In this document: one piece after another, positions 1 through 9,886 of the stretch
How positions within the stretch are numbered: position 1 is the stretch's first letter
Layout: every line of letters begins with the position of its first letter
NCBI GenBank assembly: GCA_019634795.1
Contig: JAHCAR010000003.1
Span: forward strand, 62,001-126,000
Origin: Dokdonella sp.
GTDB taxonomy: Bacteria > Pseudomonadota > Gammaproteobacteria > Xanthomonadales > Rhodanobacteraceae
DNA: 64,000 nucleotides
Direction of reading: 5' to 3'
Position numbers and translations under genes: made by a program
Notes under the pieces: model-generated
The model's database searches: none
What the model saw: only the letters and a program-made list of their open reading frames with translations
Told to the model about the DNA's origin: nothing

Positions 1-125
1 TCCGTCTCGCAGTGCCAACGATCGGCGATCGTTGCGCCTCCAATCAATCACAAATTGGTGCTATGCGTCAAACTAATTGGACGTCCAAATGGTTCCACTG
101 GAAACCAATGGATCGTCGGGTTCGA

Positions 126-2804
126 CTAGCCGAGAGTCTCGAGCGCGGCGTCCAGGGCACGCTTGAAGCGCGTTTCGAGCGCGGCGTCCCCGGTCGCGAT
201 GGGACCGAGCTGCAGCCACTCGCCGAGCAGGTTCTGCAAGGCGACATCGGGCGCCGGCGCATGCACGCCACGCATGCGCGCGGAGAGCTTTTCGAGTTGC
301 AGGTCCATGCGCCGCTGGCGATCTTCGGCAGGCGGTTCGAGCCCCGCCAATTGCTCGATTTCGAGCACGCAGTCGCGCAACAGCTCGCGGTCGCCGAACT
401 CGGCTTCGTGGCCCTCGAGCACCTGTTCGACGCGCGCGCGCAATTCGTCTGCGGCGAGGGTCAACGTGGGCAATCCGGACTCGGCTGCGCGGTATCCGTC
501 GCCGTCGATGGCCGAGCGTTCGAGCTGGCGGCAGAGCTCGTAATGCGAGAGCCAGATGTCGAACTGGGCGCGATGGCGCTGCTTCTCGATGCGCCGGCCG
601 AGCTCGGCGAGTTTGGCCTGGGCGGACTGGAATCTTTGCCGCAGTGCGGCATCCGCAGTCGACAGTTCGCGCCAGGCGCTCTCGATGCGCTGCACGGCGG
701 CGCGCTCCGGCGGCGCGTCGCCCGCGGCGAGCGTTTCGAGCTCGGCGCAAAGGCCCGCGGCCGTTTCGAGTGCCTTGCGCTCCTGCGCCGAACGTTCGGC
801 GCGTTCGTTGTCGGCACGTCCGAACACGGCATCGACCGCGGCGCGGAAGGTCTTCCATTGGGCCTGGTCGCGTGAACGCTTGCCGTTGCCGGCTTTCTGC
901 CAGAGCTTCTGCAGGTCGCGCGCCTGGCTGATCGCGGTTCGCGTATCGGCCACTTCGCCCAGCGCCGAGGCGCGTTCGATCAGCGCGTTCTTCGCCGTTT
1001 CGACTTCGGTGTTCTGCGCCGAGACGCGTTCGTCGACCAGAGCCAGGGCCGCCTTGATTTCGGCGGCGAGGTTCTTGCGCTCGCGCGGGTCGACGCGATC
1101 AAGGCTGCGCAGGGCATCGGCCAGTTGCCGGCGCAGGGTCGACAGTGCGCGCAGGTCCGGTTCCTCGGCCGCCGCCGCGGTCCTGGCTGCGGAAATCAGC
1201 TCGCTGGTTTCCTTCGTTCCCTGCTTGCGCAATTCATCGCGCTTCTCGAAATAGGGCTTGGCCGGTTCGATGGCCTTGCGGCAGAGCGCACGAAAATGCC
1301 GGGCCATGCCTTCGGTGGCATGGACCGAGCGCGCCTCGATCTGGTCGAGATGCGTCCACTCGGCCTGGATCTCGCGCACGCGCGTTGCCAGCGCGTCCGG
1401 GTGCAGGCCGGCCTGGGGCAGCAGTTCGAGTTCGTCGCAGAGTTGGCGGCGGCGCGCATTGTCGCTCCATCGCTGCCACTCGGCGATCTTGGCGTACTCG
1501 CTTTCGACATCGGCGAGACGCTCGCGCAGCGAAGCCGGGACGGAGCCGATCTGTCGGCGCAGGCGGCCGATGCTGGCGTGATGGATATGCGCTTCGGCGG
1601 TCTTGCCGGTCTGCATGGCGCTCGCGGTCGCTTCGATGGCGGCCTGCAGTTCGTCGGTCAAGGCCTCGATCTGCTGCTGGCGGGCGGCCTTTGCCGCCTT
1701 TGCGCGGGCGGTGCGCTCGGCTTCTGCGGCAAGGCGGTCGCTGTCCTCGGCATTTGTCGCGGATGCGATGGTCGGCTCGTCGCGAGGCAGCGGCTCGAGC
1801 GCGGCGATCTGTGCGCCCAGGCGGGCAAAGCGGACTGAGAGGCCGGCGCTCGAATCATCGACGTCCTCGGCATAGGCCGCGTGCAGCTCGGCCAGCTCGT
1901 CGTAGCGCTGCATCAGTTCGTCGCGCTGCTGGCCGCCCTGGTGGTCGGTCAGCAGGCGCTCCAGCGCGCCGATCTGCTCCTCGATGCGCACTCGGTCTTC
2001 GGCACGCCGGCGCAGCCTGGCCACGGCTTCGGGATTGCGGCTCAGTTCGAAGAGTTCGCGCGCATTGCGGTAGCGGGCGACGAAAGCAGGTGGCGCCTTG
2101 TCCGCGATGCCGGCCCACGCCGTTGCGATATCCGCGGCTTCGTCGCTGCCGTCGCCTTCGCGCAGGACGCGCTCGAGGCGCTCGCAGAGCAGGCGCGCGC
2201 GCTGGGCGATGGCCTCGACGTCGCCGCGGTCGACGCGCAGGTTTTCGAGTCGCTCGGCAGCCAGCCGGTTGATCGTCTTGTCGGTCTTGCGCGTGCGCTC
2301 GACGATGCGTGCGAGCTGGCCTTCGTCGTCGATGCGGCCCAGCGCAGCCAGGCGCACTTCGGGATCGGCGTCCGCCGTTGCCCGGTCGAGGATCAGGGCC
2401 TGGCGGTCGATGCGCTGCAGGGCGGCCAGGCGGAGCTGGGCTTCCGGAGCGCTGGTCGCGATCTGTTCGATCAGGCGCGGATCGTCCTGGGCGCGCAGCA
2501 GACGCAGGCGATCGGCCAGCGAGGGCGCCTCGGCATGCGTGCCTGAAAGCAGTTCTGCCCAAAGATTGCGAGCGGCGACGCGCACGCCTTCGTCACGGTC
2601 GTCGCTGGCCATGGCCTGGGTCAGGCCCGGATCGGCGAGGCGCTTCATCGCCGCGATGCGCACGCCGGCGTCAGTATCCTCGCGGGCGAGCCTCGGCAGT
2701 GCTTCGATCAGCTCGGGTTCCTTGTCGGCCGCCACCGCGGCGCGGCGTACGGATTCGTCCTTCGATTGCCAGCGTGGCTTGGTAAAGAATCGGGCAAGGC
2801 TCAT
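126..2804 (-). CDS. DUF349 domain-containing protein with N-terminal HEAT-like repeats
   Basis: An 892-residue, alanine- and arginine-rich, almost wholly helical protein. The first 200 residues or so carry degenerate HEAT-like units (for example 'DAGVRIAAMKRLADPG' and 'DPEVRLAALGRI'). The rest holds several DUF349 modules with recurring W-pair signatures such as 'LQKLWQKAG' and 'QAQWKTFRAAVDAVF'. DUF349 proteins are soluble coiled-coil proteins of unknown biochemical role. No signal peptide or membrane segment is visible. It is the last gene of a minus-strand group, 33 bp after the TraB-family gene. Family assignment is secure; function is unknown. Confidence 0.85.
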   Translation of the reverse strand: MSLARFFTKPRWQSKDESVRRAAVAADKEPELIEALPRLAREDTDAGVRIAAMKRLADPGLTQAMASDDRDEGVRVAARNLWAELLSGTHAEAPSLADRLRLLRAQDDPRLIEQIATSAPEAQLRLAALQRIDRQALILDRATADADPEVRLAALGRIDDEGQLARIVERTRKTDKTINRLAAERLENLRVDRGDVEAIAQRARLLCERLERVLREGDGSDEAADIATAWAGIADKAPPAFVARYRNARELFELSRNPEAVARLRRRAEDRVRIEEQIGALERLLTDHQGGQQRDELMQRYDELAELHAAYAEDVDDSSAGLSVRFARLGAQIAALEPLPRDEPTIASATNAEDSDRLAAEAERTARAKAAKAARQQQIEALTDELQAAIEATASAMQTGKTAEAHIHHASIGRLRRQIGSVPASLRERLADVESEYAKIAEWQRWSDNARRRQLCDELELLPQAGLHPDALATRVREIQAEWTHLDQIEARSVHATEGMARHFRALCRKAIEPAKPYFEKRDELRKQGTKETSELISAARTAAAAEEPDLRALSTLRRQLADALRSLDRVDPRERKNLAAEIKAALALVDERVSAQNTEVETAKNALIERASALGEVADTRTAISQARDLQKLWQKAGNGKRSRDQAQWKTFRAAVDAVFGRADNERAERSAQERKALETAAGLCAELETLAAGDAPPERAAVQRIESAWRELSTADAALRQRFQSAQAKLAELGRRIEKQRHRAQFDIWLSHYELCRQLERSAIDGDGYRAAESGLPTLTLAADELRARVEQVLEGHEAEFGDRELLRDCVLEIEQLAGLEPPAEDRQRRMDLQLEKLSARMRGVHAPAPDVALQNLLGEWLQLGPIATGDAALETRFKRALDAALETLG

Positions 2805-2837
2805 GGCATGTTCTTCGGAAGGAGGCGGGAGTGGAAT

Positions 2838-4088
2838 TCAGAGCAGCGACTTGACGATGCGGAACCCGGCGATCCACTCGCCGAGGATCATGCCGAAATT
2901 GGCGAATACGAAAACCATCAGGGTGCGCGAGATACGGTTCTTCCACCAGCCGGTCCAGTGGATGACGTCGTCGCGCAGGCTGTCGAAGTCGGCCACCCGC
3001 GGGCGATGGATCCAGACCTCGACGCCGGCGGCGGCCGCGCCGACCGGGACGCCAGGGCGGAACGGCTTGAGCGGCCCGACCACGAAAGCAGCCAGGGTGC
3101 TGAGCGGATGGCCACCGGCGGCGAGCGTGCCGATTGCCGAGCCGATGCCAGTGCAGAGCACCCAGGTCCACAGCGCCTCGGTGCCCGAGTCGGCGCCGCG
3201 ATAGAACAGGATCGCGATGGCCACCGCGATGATGGCGAACAGGGCCAAGCCGATCCGCTTCGGCCACGGCGAGCCGGGCGGCAGTTCGGCCAGGGTTTTC
3301 TGCATCGGGCCCGGGTCGTCCTGCTGCGCTTCGATCGCCTTCTCGATGCCGGCCAGGTGGCCGGCGCCGATCACCGCGAGGACGCGCCGGACCGGCTTGT
3401 CCGCGCGTGCGGCATCGGCCGACTCCTCGCGCAGGCGTGCGGTCATGTAGCGATCGCGCTCGGCGATCAGGGCTTCGAACAGCGGTGGCGATTCCTTGGC
3501 GAACTCGTTGAACATGCTGCCGAGCATGTCGCCTTCCTTGAGCTTTTCGATCTCGCTTTCCTCGACGTCCTCGCGCGTGATCAGGCTTCCGGCGAGACCA
3601 CCCATGATGCCGAGCCGGTCCATGAAGCCGACGCTGCGGATCGCGCGCTTGAGGGTGATGCCGACCTCGCGGTCGATCAGCCAGATCGGCAGGTCGCGCG
3701 CCTCGGCACCGTCGATCGCCGCCTTCATCTCGGCGCCCGGTTCGATGCCGAACTGCTCGGCCAGGCGGCGCTGGAAGGCGGACAGGGCGAGGTTGGCCGC
3801 GACCAGGCCGGCCTTGCCCTGGCGGATGATCTGGAACAGGTCGAGGTTGCGGAACGATTCGGGATCGCGCATCGACTTGTAACGCGGCTCGCACAGCTCG
3901 ACGGCCACGGCATCGAAGGATTCGCGTTCGAGGATTTCGCGAACGGCCTCGACGCTGGCGCGCGAGACGTGCGCGGTGCCGAGCAGGACGTACTCGACGC
4001 CATCGCGGGTGACCCGCGCGATCGGTTGTGCGGCGAGGCTGGCACTCATTTCGCCCGCGGTGGCGGGAAGTTCGTTTTCGCTGGACAT
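2838..4088 (-). CDS. TraB/GumN-type membrane protein
   Basis: A 416-residue TraB-domain protein. The hallmark 'LLGTAHVS' lies near residue 28, and a second conserved 'VIGAGHLAG' occurs near residue 240, the two GxxH-type motifs of the TraB/Tiki-like fold. The C-terminal third has about four hydrophobic helices, so the domain is membrane anchored. TraB relatives are pheromone-shutdown or protease-like proteins; the substrate here is unknown. The start lies 11 bp after the aguB stop and the stop 33 bp before the DUF349 gene, suggesting co-transcription. Confidence 0.85.
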   Translation of the reverse strand: MSSENELPATAGEMSASLAAQPIARVTRDGVEYVLLGTAHVSRASVEAVREILERESFDAVAVELCEPRYKSMRDPESFRNLDLFQIIRQGKAGLVAANLALSAFQRRLAEQFGIEPGAEMKAAIDGAEARDLPIWLIDREVGITLKRAIRSVGFMDRLGIMGGLAGSLITREDVEESEIEKLKEGDMLGSMFNEFAKESPPLFEALIAERDRYMTARLREESADAARADKPVRRVLAVIGAGHLAGIEKAIEAQQDDPGPMQKTLAELPPGSPWPKRIGLALFAIIAVAIAILFYRGADSGTEALWTWVLCTGIGSAIGTLAAGGHPLSTLAAFVVGPLKPFRPGVPVGAAAAGVEVWIHRPRVADFDSLRDDVIHWTGWWKNRISRTLMVFVFANFGMILGEWIAGFRIVKSLL

Positions 4089-4099
4089 GGGTTCCGGGA

Positions 4100-4987
4100 T
4101 CAGTCGCGGTAGCGCTTGAGCAGATCGGCGTAGGCGTCGATGCGGCGGTCGCGCAGGAAGGGCCAGATCCGGCGCACCGACTCGCTGCGCGCGAGATCGA
4201 CATCGGCCAGCAGCAGCTCGCGCTGGTCGGTCGAGGCCTGGGCCAGGAACTCGCCCTGGGGGCCGGCAACGAAGCTCGAGCCCCAGAACTGGATGCCGCG
4301 GCCGCCATCGGGCGAGGCCTCGAAACCGGTGCGGTTGACCGAAAGCAGGGGCAGGCCGTTGGCCACCGAATGGGCGCGCTGGCTGATGATCCAGGCTTCG
4401 CGCTGGCGGTCCTTTTCATCCTGTGCGTCGGCCGGATCCCAGCCGATCGCGGTCGGATACAGGAGCAGGTCGGCTCCGGCCAGGGCCATCAGGCGCGCGC
4501 CTTCGGGATACCACTGGTCCCAGCAGACCAGCACGCCGAGCTTGCCGACCGATGTCTGGATCGGCTCGAAGCCGAGGTCGCCCGGGGTGAAGTAGAACTT
4601 CTCGTAGAAGGCCGGATCGTCCGGGATGTGCATCTTGCGATAGACGCCGGCGATCGCGCGCGAGCGGTCAAAGACGACGGCGGTGTTGTGATAGAGCCCC
4701 GCAGCACGACGCTCGAACAGCGAGCAGACCACGACCAGGCGCAGTTCCTCGGCCAGCGTGCCGATGCGTTCGGTCGACGGGCCCGGAATGGACTCGGCAC
4801 GGTCGAACTCATCGACGCTTTCGTGCTGGCAGAAATACGGGCCGTTGTGCAGCTCCTGCAGCAGCACCAGCTGCGCACCGGCGCCCGCGGCCTCGCGCAG
4901 GCCGACCTCGATGGCGTCCAGATTGGCCGCGGTGCTGCCGTGGTCGGTTTCCTGCAGCAGGGCAACCTTGAGGGACTTCGGGCTCAT
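4100..4987 (-). CDS. aguB: N-carbamoylputrescine amidase
   Basis: A 295-residue carbon-nitrogen hydrolase (nitrilase superfamily). It should hydrolyse N-carbamoylputrescine to putrescine, CO2 and ammonia, the last step of the agmatine route. The triad is visible: Glu45 in 'LLQELHNGP', Lys118 in 'YRKMHIPDD' and Cys155 in 'LVCWDQWYPE', the plant/bacterial N-carbamoylputrescine amidase signature. I chose the ATG at 4987 because the conserved 'KVALLQE' strand begins right after it; an in-frame upstream extension is not conserved-looking. Its partner aguA lies upstream on the same strand, separated by REP repeats and a RAYT gene. Confidence 0.93.
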   Translation of the reverse strand: MSPKSLKVALLQETDHGSTAANLDAIEVGLREAAGAGAQLVLLQELHNGPYFCQHESVDEFDRAESIPGPSTERIGTLAEELRLVVVCSLFERRAAGLYHNTAVVFDRSRAIAGVYRKMHIPDDPAFYEKFYFTPGDLGFEPIQTSVGKLGVLVCWDQWYPEGARLMALAGADLLLYPTAIGWDPADAQDEKDRQREAWIISQRAHSVANGLPLLSVNRTGFEASPDGGRGIQFWGSSFVAGPQGEFLAQASTDQRELLLADVDLARSESVRRIWPFLRDRRIDAYADLLKRYRD

Positions 4988-5122
4988 GGGAATGACGGGA
5001 AGGCAAAGGCGGAATGGTAGCGCGGAATACGAGTTGCGGGTTTGATTGCCCGATCTCAAGGCAACATCGAAGCGGAAACGCATCGCCGGGCATCGAAGCC
5101 CTGCGCCGGTGGCCGGCCCTTC

Positions 5123-5539
5123 GCAGGAGCGCCTTCAGGCGCGATGCACTCCGCCACCAATCTGGAAAGGGCATCGCGGCTGAAGCCGCTCCTACAACGA
5201 AGCGGAAGCGCATCGCCGGTCGTCGGGGCGCTGTGCCGGCATTCCGGCTTTTCGTACGAGCGCCTTCAGGCGCGATGCTCTCCCGCACGATTCTGGAAAG
5301 GGCATCGCGGCTGAAGCCGCTCCTACAACGAAGCGGAAACGTATCGCCGGTCGTCGGGGCCCTGTGCCGGCATTCCGGCTTTTCGTAGGAGCGCCTTCAG
5401 GCGCGATGTTCTCCCGCATGATCCTGGAAAGGGCATCGCGGCTGAAGCCGCTCCTACAACGAAATGGAAACGTATCGCCGTTCGCCGAATCGCTGGGCCG
5501 GCATTTGCTCTTTTCGTAGGAGCGCCTTCAGGCGCGATG
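5123..5539. repeat. Tandem REP/BIME array with 131-bp period
   Basis: Four forward REP units (starts 5123, 5254, 5385 and 5516) are exactly 131 bp apart. Each contains the core GCGCCTTCAGGCGC within a GTAGGAG...GATG frame. Between them sit three inverted units (5171, 5302 and 5433) with the alternative core GCGGCTGAAGCCGC followed by CTCCTAC. Each pair can fold as a BIME-like hairpin. The whole 4988-5658 interval has no gene besides these repeats. The neighbouring RAYT is the likely source of mobilisation. Confidence 0.92.
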
Positions 5540-5658
5540 CCCCTGCTCAGGGTTGCCGCGAGAGTCAACTACCTGACCAGCACCAATGCGGCATTTTCCT
5601 ACAAAAAACTCCGAAAACGTCCATCGTGCATTAGCCGGCCTTGGCGAATCATAGCCGC

Positions 5659-6150
5659 ATGAACCAGCCAAGCATTCCTGTTCGAGGCCACGCGCGCTTG
5701 CGCATAGGTCGCGCAAGTGACCCCGGCCGAATATATCTCGTCACATTCTGCACGGCTGGTCGCGCGACGCTATTTGCCGACCAGACCAGCGCACGGGCCT
5801 TCGTACGTGCCCTTAATGCGCGGGAGCTTCTGCGGCAATCACTGCTGTTTTGCTGGGTGCTAATGCCCGACCACTGGCATGGACTGGTCGAACTCGGTGG
5901 CGCCGATTTGCTTTCGACCCTTGTCGGACGCATCAAGGGGTCGACATCCCGGGCGGTGAATGTGTCGCGTGCCGCCAGCGGACAGGTCTGGGCCCGCGGA
6001 TTCCACGATCATGCCGTGCGCCGCGACGAAGACGTGGTTTCGCTCGCACGCTACGTGGTCCGCAATCCGGTACGTGCCGGCCTGGCAAGGCGCGTCGGCG
6101 AGTATCCATTCTGGGATGCGGTGTGGCTGAGCGAAGGGCATCGTGGCTAA
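5659..6150 (+). CDS. REP-associated tyrosine transposase (RAYT)
   Basis: A 163-residue IS200/IS605-related Y1 transposase of the RAYT class. The HUH pair is His72-x-His74 in 'LMPDHWHGLVEL', and the catalytic tyrosine is Tyr132 in 'ARYVVRNPVRAGL', the canonical RAYT context. These enzymes nick and transfer REP hairpins. REP units flank it on both sides (5123-5539 and 6137-6390), the usual REPtron layout. I chose the ATG at 5659; a TTG six codons upstream is possible. No frame damage is seen, so it may still be active. Confidence 0.93.
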   Translation: MNQPSIPVRGHARLRIGRASDPGRIYLVTFCTAGRATLFADQTSARAFVRALNARELLRQSLLFCWVLMPDHWHGLVELGGADLLSTLVGRIKGSTSRAVNVSRAASGQVWARGFHDHAVRRDEDVVSLARYVVRNPVRAGLARRVGEYPFWDAVWLSEGHRG

Positions 6151-6390
6151 AGCCGCTACAAAGAAGCGGAAACGCATCGCCGGCCATCGACGCCCGCGTC
6201 ACCCCGCCGGCCCTTCGTAGGAGCGCCTTCAGGCGCGATGCTCTCCGGCACCAATCCGACTTTCTGGCACCAACCCAAAAAAGGGCATCGCGGCTGAAGC
6301 CGCTCCTACAATGAAACGGAAACGCATCGCCGCTCATCGACCTCCGCGCCGCCCGACCGGCTCGTCGTAGGAGCGCCTTCAGGCGCGATG
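6137..6390. repeat. REP units downstream of the RAYT gene
   Basis: Forward REPs lie at 6217-6240 and 6367-6390 (core GCGCCTTCAGGCGC). An inverted unit with core GCGGCTGAAGCCGC lies at 6284-6308. A decayed unit around 6137-6150 runs into the RAYT stop. The last forward unit ends 10 bp from the aguA stop codon, so its hairpin could stabilise or terminate the aguA transcript. Confidence 0.88.
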
Positions 6391-6400
6391 CTCTCGCCGA

Positions 6401-7435
6401 TCAGGCCAGCACGCCCTCGGGCAACTGCATCGTCACGCAATGCAGGCTGCCGTTCTGCCAGATCAGCGGGCGGCAAGGAATCTGGACGATCTCTCGACCC
6501 GGATGGGCAAGGCCGATGATGCGGGCGGCCTCGTTGTCGGCCTCGTCGCCGTAGGCGGGCACGAGGACCGCGCCGTTGACGATCAGGTAGTTCGCGTACG
6601 AGGCGGCCAGGCGCCGGCCTTCGTCGATGATCGGTTTCGGCCAGGGCAGGGCGTACAGGCGGTAGGGTTTGCCTTCCGGGGTGCGCAGGGCTTCGAGCTC
6701 TGAGCGCATGCGGCCCAGTTCTTCGTAGTGCCTGTCGGCAGGATCGCTGCAGGCCTGGTAGACGATTGCGTCGTCCGGCGCGAAGCGCGCCAGGGTGTCG
6801 ATATGCGCGTCGGTGTCGTCGCCTTCGAGGTAGCCGTGGTCGAGCCAGAGCACGCGCGTGGCGGCGAGGGTATCGCACAGAACCGCATCGATCTGTTCGC
6901 GCGATTGATCGGGATGGCGCAGATGCAGGCATTTCCAGGTGGTCAGGATCGAGCCGCGACCATCGGATTCGATCGCGCCGCCTTCCAGCGCCCAGTCGAT
7001 AGGGCGGTGGGTCGATTCGGCGAACACGCTGCGATCGACCAGTTCGCCGACGATGCGGTCGTCGAGGCTGGCCTCGAACTTGCCGCCCCAGCCGGTGAAA
7101 CGGAAATCGTTCAGGGTGAAGCGACGGCCATCGGTCAACGTGATCGGCCCCGAATCGCGCAACCAGGTGTCGTCATAGGGCACCTGCAGATAACGGACCC
7201 GGTCCGTATCGACGCCATGCTGTTTCAGCAGCTGATCCGCGCGATTGCGCACTTCGGCATCGGCAACGAGCACAAAGGCGGGTTCGAAGCGGGTGATGCC
7301 GGCGACCAGGGCGGCATAGGTCGATTCAACCGATCCAAGGCGGTCGGCCCAATCGGTGCCGGCATGGGGCCAGGCAACAAGGATCGCTGCCTGCGGTTCC
7401 CACTCGGCAGGCAGGCGCCTGGCAGATTCGGTCAT
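6401..7435 (-). CDS. aguA: Agmatine deiminase
   Basis: A 344-residue porphyromonas-type peptidylarginine/agmatine deiminase. It should convert agmatine to N-carbamoylputrescine and ammonia, feeding AguB. Conserved features include 'DDTWLRDSGP' (residues 88-97), 'ALEGGAIESDG', the catalytic His211 in 'DAHIDTLARF', and the nucleophile Cys333 in 'LHCVTMQLP' close to the C-terminus. Length matches the family. It starts 9 bp after the stop of the small exported protein gene. A REP/RAYT block separates it from aguB. Confidence 0.95.
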   Translation of the reverse strand: MTESARRLPAEWEPQAAILVAWPHAGTDWADRLGSVESTYAALVAGITRFEPAFVLVADAEVRNRADQLLKQHGVDTDRVRYLQVPYDDTWLRDSGPITLTDGRRFTLNDFRFTGWGGKFEASLDDRIVGELVDRSVFAESTHRPIDWALEGGAIESDGRGSILTTWKCLHLRHPDQSREQIDAVLCDTLAATRVLWLDHGYLEGDDTDAHIDTLARFAPDDAIVYQACSDPADRHYEELGRMRSELEALRTPEGKPYRLYALPWPKPIIDEGRRLAASYANYLIVNGAVLVPAYGDEADNEAARIIGLAHPGREIVQIPCRPLIWQNGSLHCVTMQLPEGVLA

Positions 7436-7444
7436 CGGGTCGGA

Positions 7445-7744
7445 TCAGGCGTCGTCGCGGACGCTGTGCAGGACGATGTTTCGCTCGAAGTAGACGGTGA
7501 AGCCGTTGTACTTCCAGCGATTGATGGTCGGATGCAGCGGGGTGTCGCCGCCGGCAGGAGCCAGCTTGGCTTCGGGCGCGCCGAAGCGCTTCTCGACCTG
7601 GCTCATGGTCAGGCCGCGATCAGGCGTCTTGACCGCACGGACCGTGGTCTGGCCGAGCATGAGGTCTTCCGCGTGGACCACGGGGGCGGCCGCGAAGAGG
7701 CCGGCAACGAGCAGCGTGCTACCGAGAACAAACTTCAAGTTCAT
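7445..7744 (-). CDS. Small exported protein, SmpA/OmlA-like
   Basis: A 99-residue protein with a clear Sec signal peptide (hydrophobic residues about 5-18, then 'VHAED'). The mature part includes 'GLTMSQVEKRFGAPEAK' and 'RWKYNGFTVYFERN', resembling the small alpha/beta SmpA/OmlA (BamE-like) fold. That comparison is by eye. No lipobox cysteine is present, so it is probably a soluble periplasmic protein. The ATG at 7744 is preferred because the signal peptide starts there. It sits 9 bp upstream of aguA on the same strand, but a role in polyamine metabolism is not implied. Confidence 0.8.
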   Translation of the reverse strand: MNLKFVLGSTLLVAGLFAAAPVVHAEDLMLGQTTVRAVKTPDRGLTMSQVEKRFGAPEAKLAPAGGDTPLHPTINRWKYNGFTVYFERNIVLHSVRDDA

Positions 7745-7865
7745 CTCCGAACCTCCTGATCCCAATGGATGATTTTGCCGACAGGCGCAGTTTTAACAGA
7801 ACCGCAGCGCGAGTTCCATGGCCTTTCGCACATTATCCCTGCGAGCCGAAATGGGAGGCCATAAA

Positions 7866-7888
7866 CGCAAAAGGCCGCTTGCGCGGCC
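7866..7888 (-). terminator. Rho-independent terminator of rpmJ
   Basis: Read on the minus strand, a 6-bp GC stem (GCGGCC/GGCCGC, 4-nt loop) is followed directly by TTTT. It lies 28 bp beyond the rpmJ stop. Confidence 0.8.
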
Positions 7889-7916
7889 CTTCGACGCGGA
7901 ACTGCGGTCGATCCGC

Positions 7917-8042
7917 TCAGCGCTGGCGCGCCTTGAAACGCGGGTTGCTCTTGCAGATCACGAAAACCTTGCCGCGGCGACGCACGATCTTGCAATCGCG
8001 GTGGCGGGACTTGGCGGACTTGAGCGAAGAAAGGACTTTCAT
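7917..8042 (-). CDS. rpmJ: 50S ribosomal protein L36, zinc-independent type
   Basis: A 41-residue protein starting '[14 protein letters not shown]' and ending '[12 protein letters not shown]', typical of L36. Only two cysteines (17 and 30) remain, so the four-ligand zinc site of classical L36 is absent. This matches the YkgO-like 'C-minus' form. It is monocistronic, with its own terminator, and diverges from selO. Confidence 0.95.
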   Translation of the reverse strand: MKVLSSLKSAKSRHRDCKIVRRRGKVFVICKSNPRFKARQR

Positions 8043-8167
8043 TGGAAACCTCGGGGCGAACGGGCTTGAGCAAAGCGCGCAAGTATATCGGCACGGGCTG
8101 GATCTTGCAAAGCCCCGGCAATGGCCGACACTGGCCGCTTGATTCGCCTGCGAACGCGCCGACATTG

Positions 8168-9751
<1,584 letters not shown>

Positions 9752-9886
9752 ACATTGCGTCAGCCCCGTGCCGCGCTTTACTGGGCAATCGGGCGTCGAC
9801 CATGCCTATCCTCACATGACGCGGCAGCCTGATTGCCCCACGATCGAGCGATTGCCGGGATCGGCGCAGGTACAGCGGAGCCATCG

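Noticed and set aside
1-125. Terminator or regulatory palindrome at the left edge
   Set aside because: AACGATCGGCGATCGTT and a bulged TGGTTCC/GGAAACCA are short and lack a T-run; the flanking gene is outside the window.
5123-5539. CRISPR array
   Set aside because: Regular spacing, but the 131-bp unit is nearly all repeated, contains inverted REPs and has no variable spacers or cas genes.
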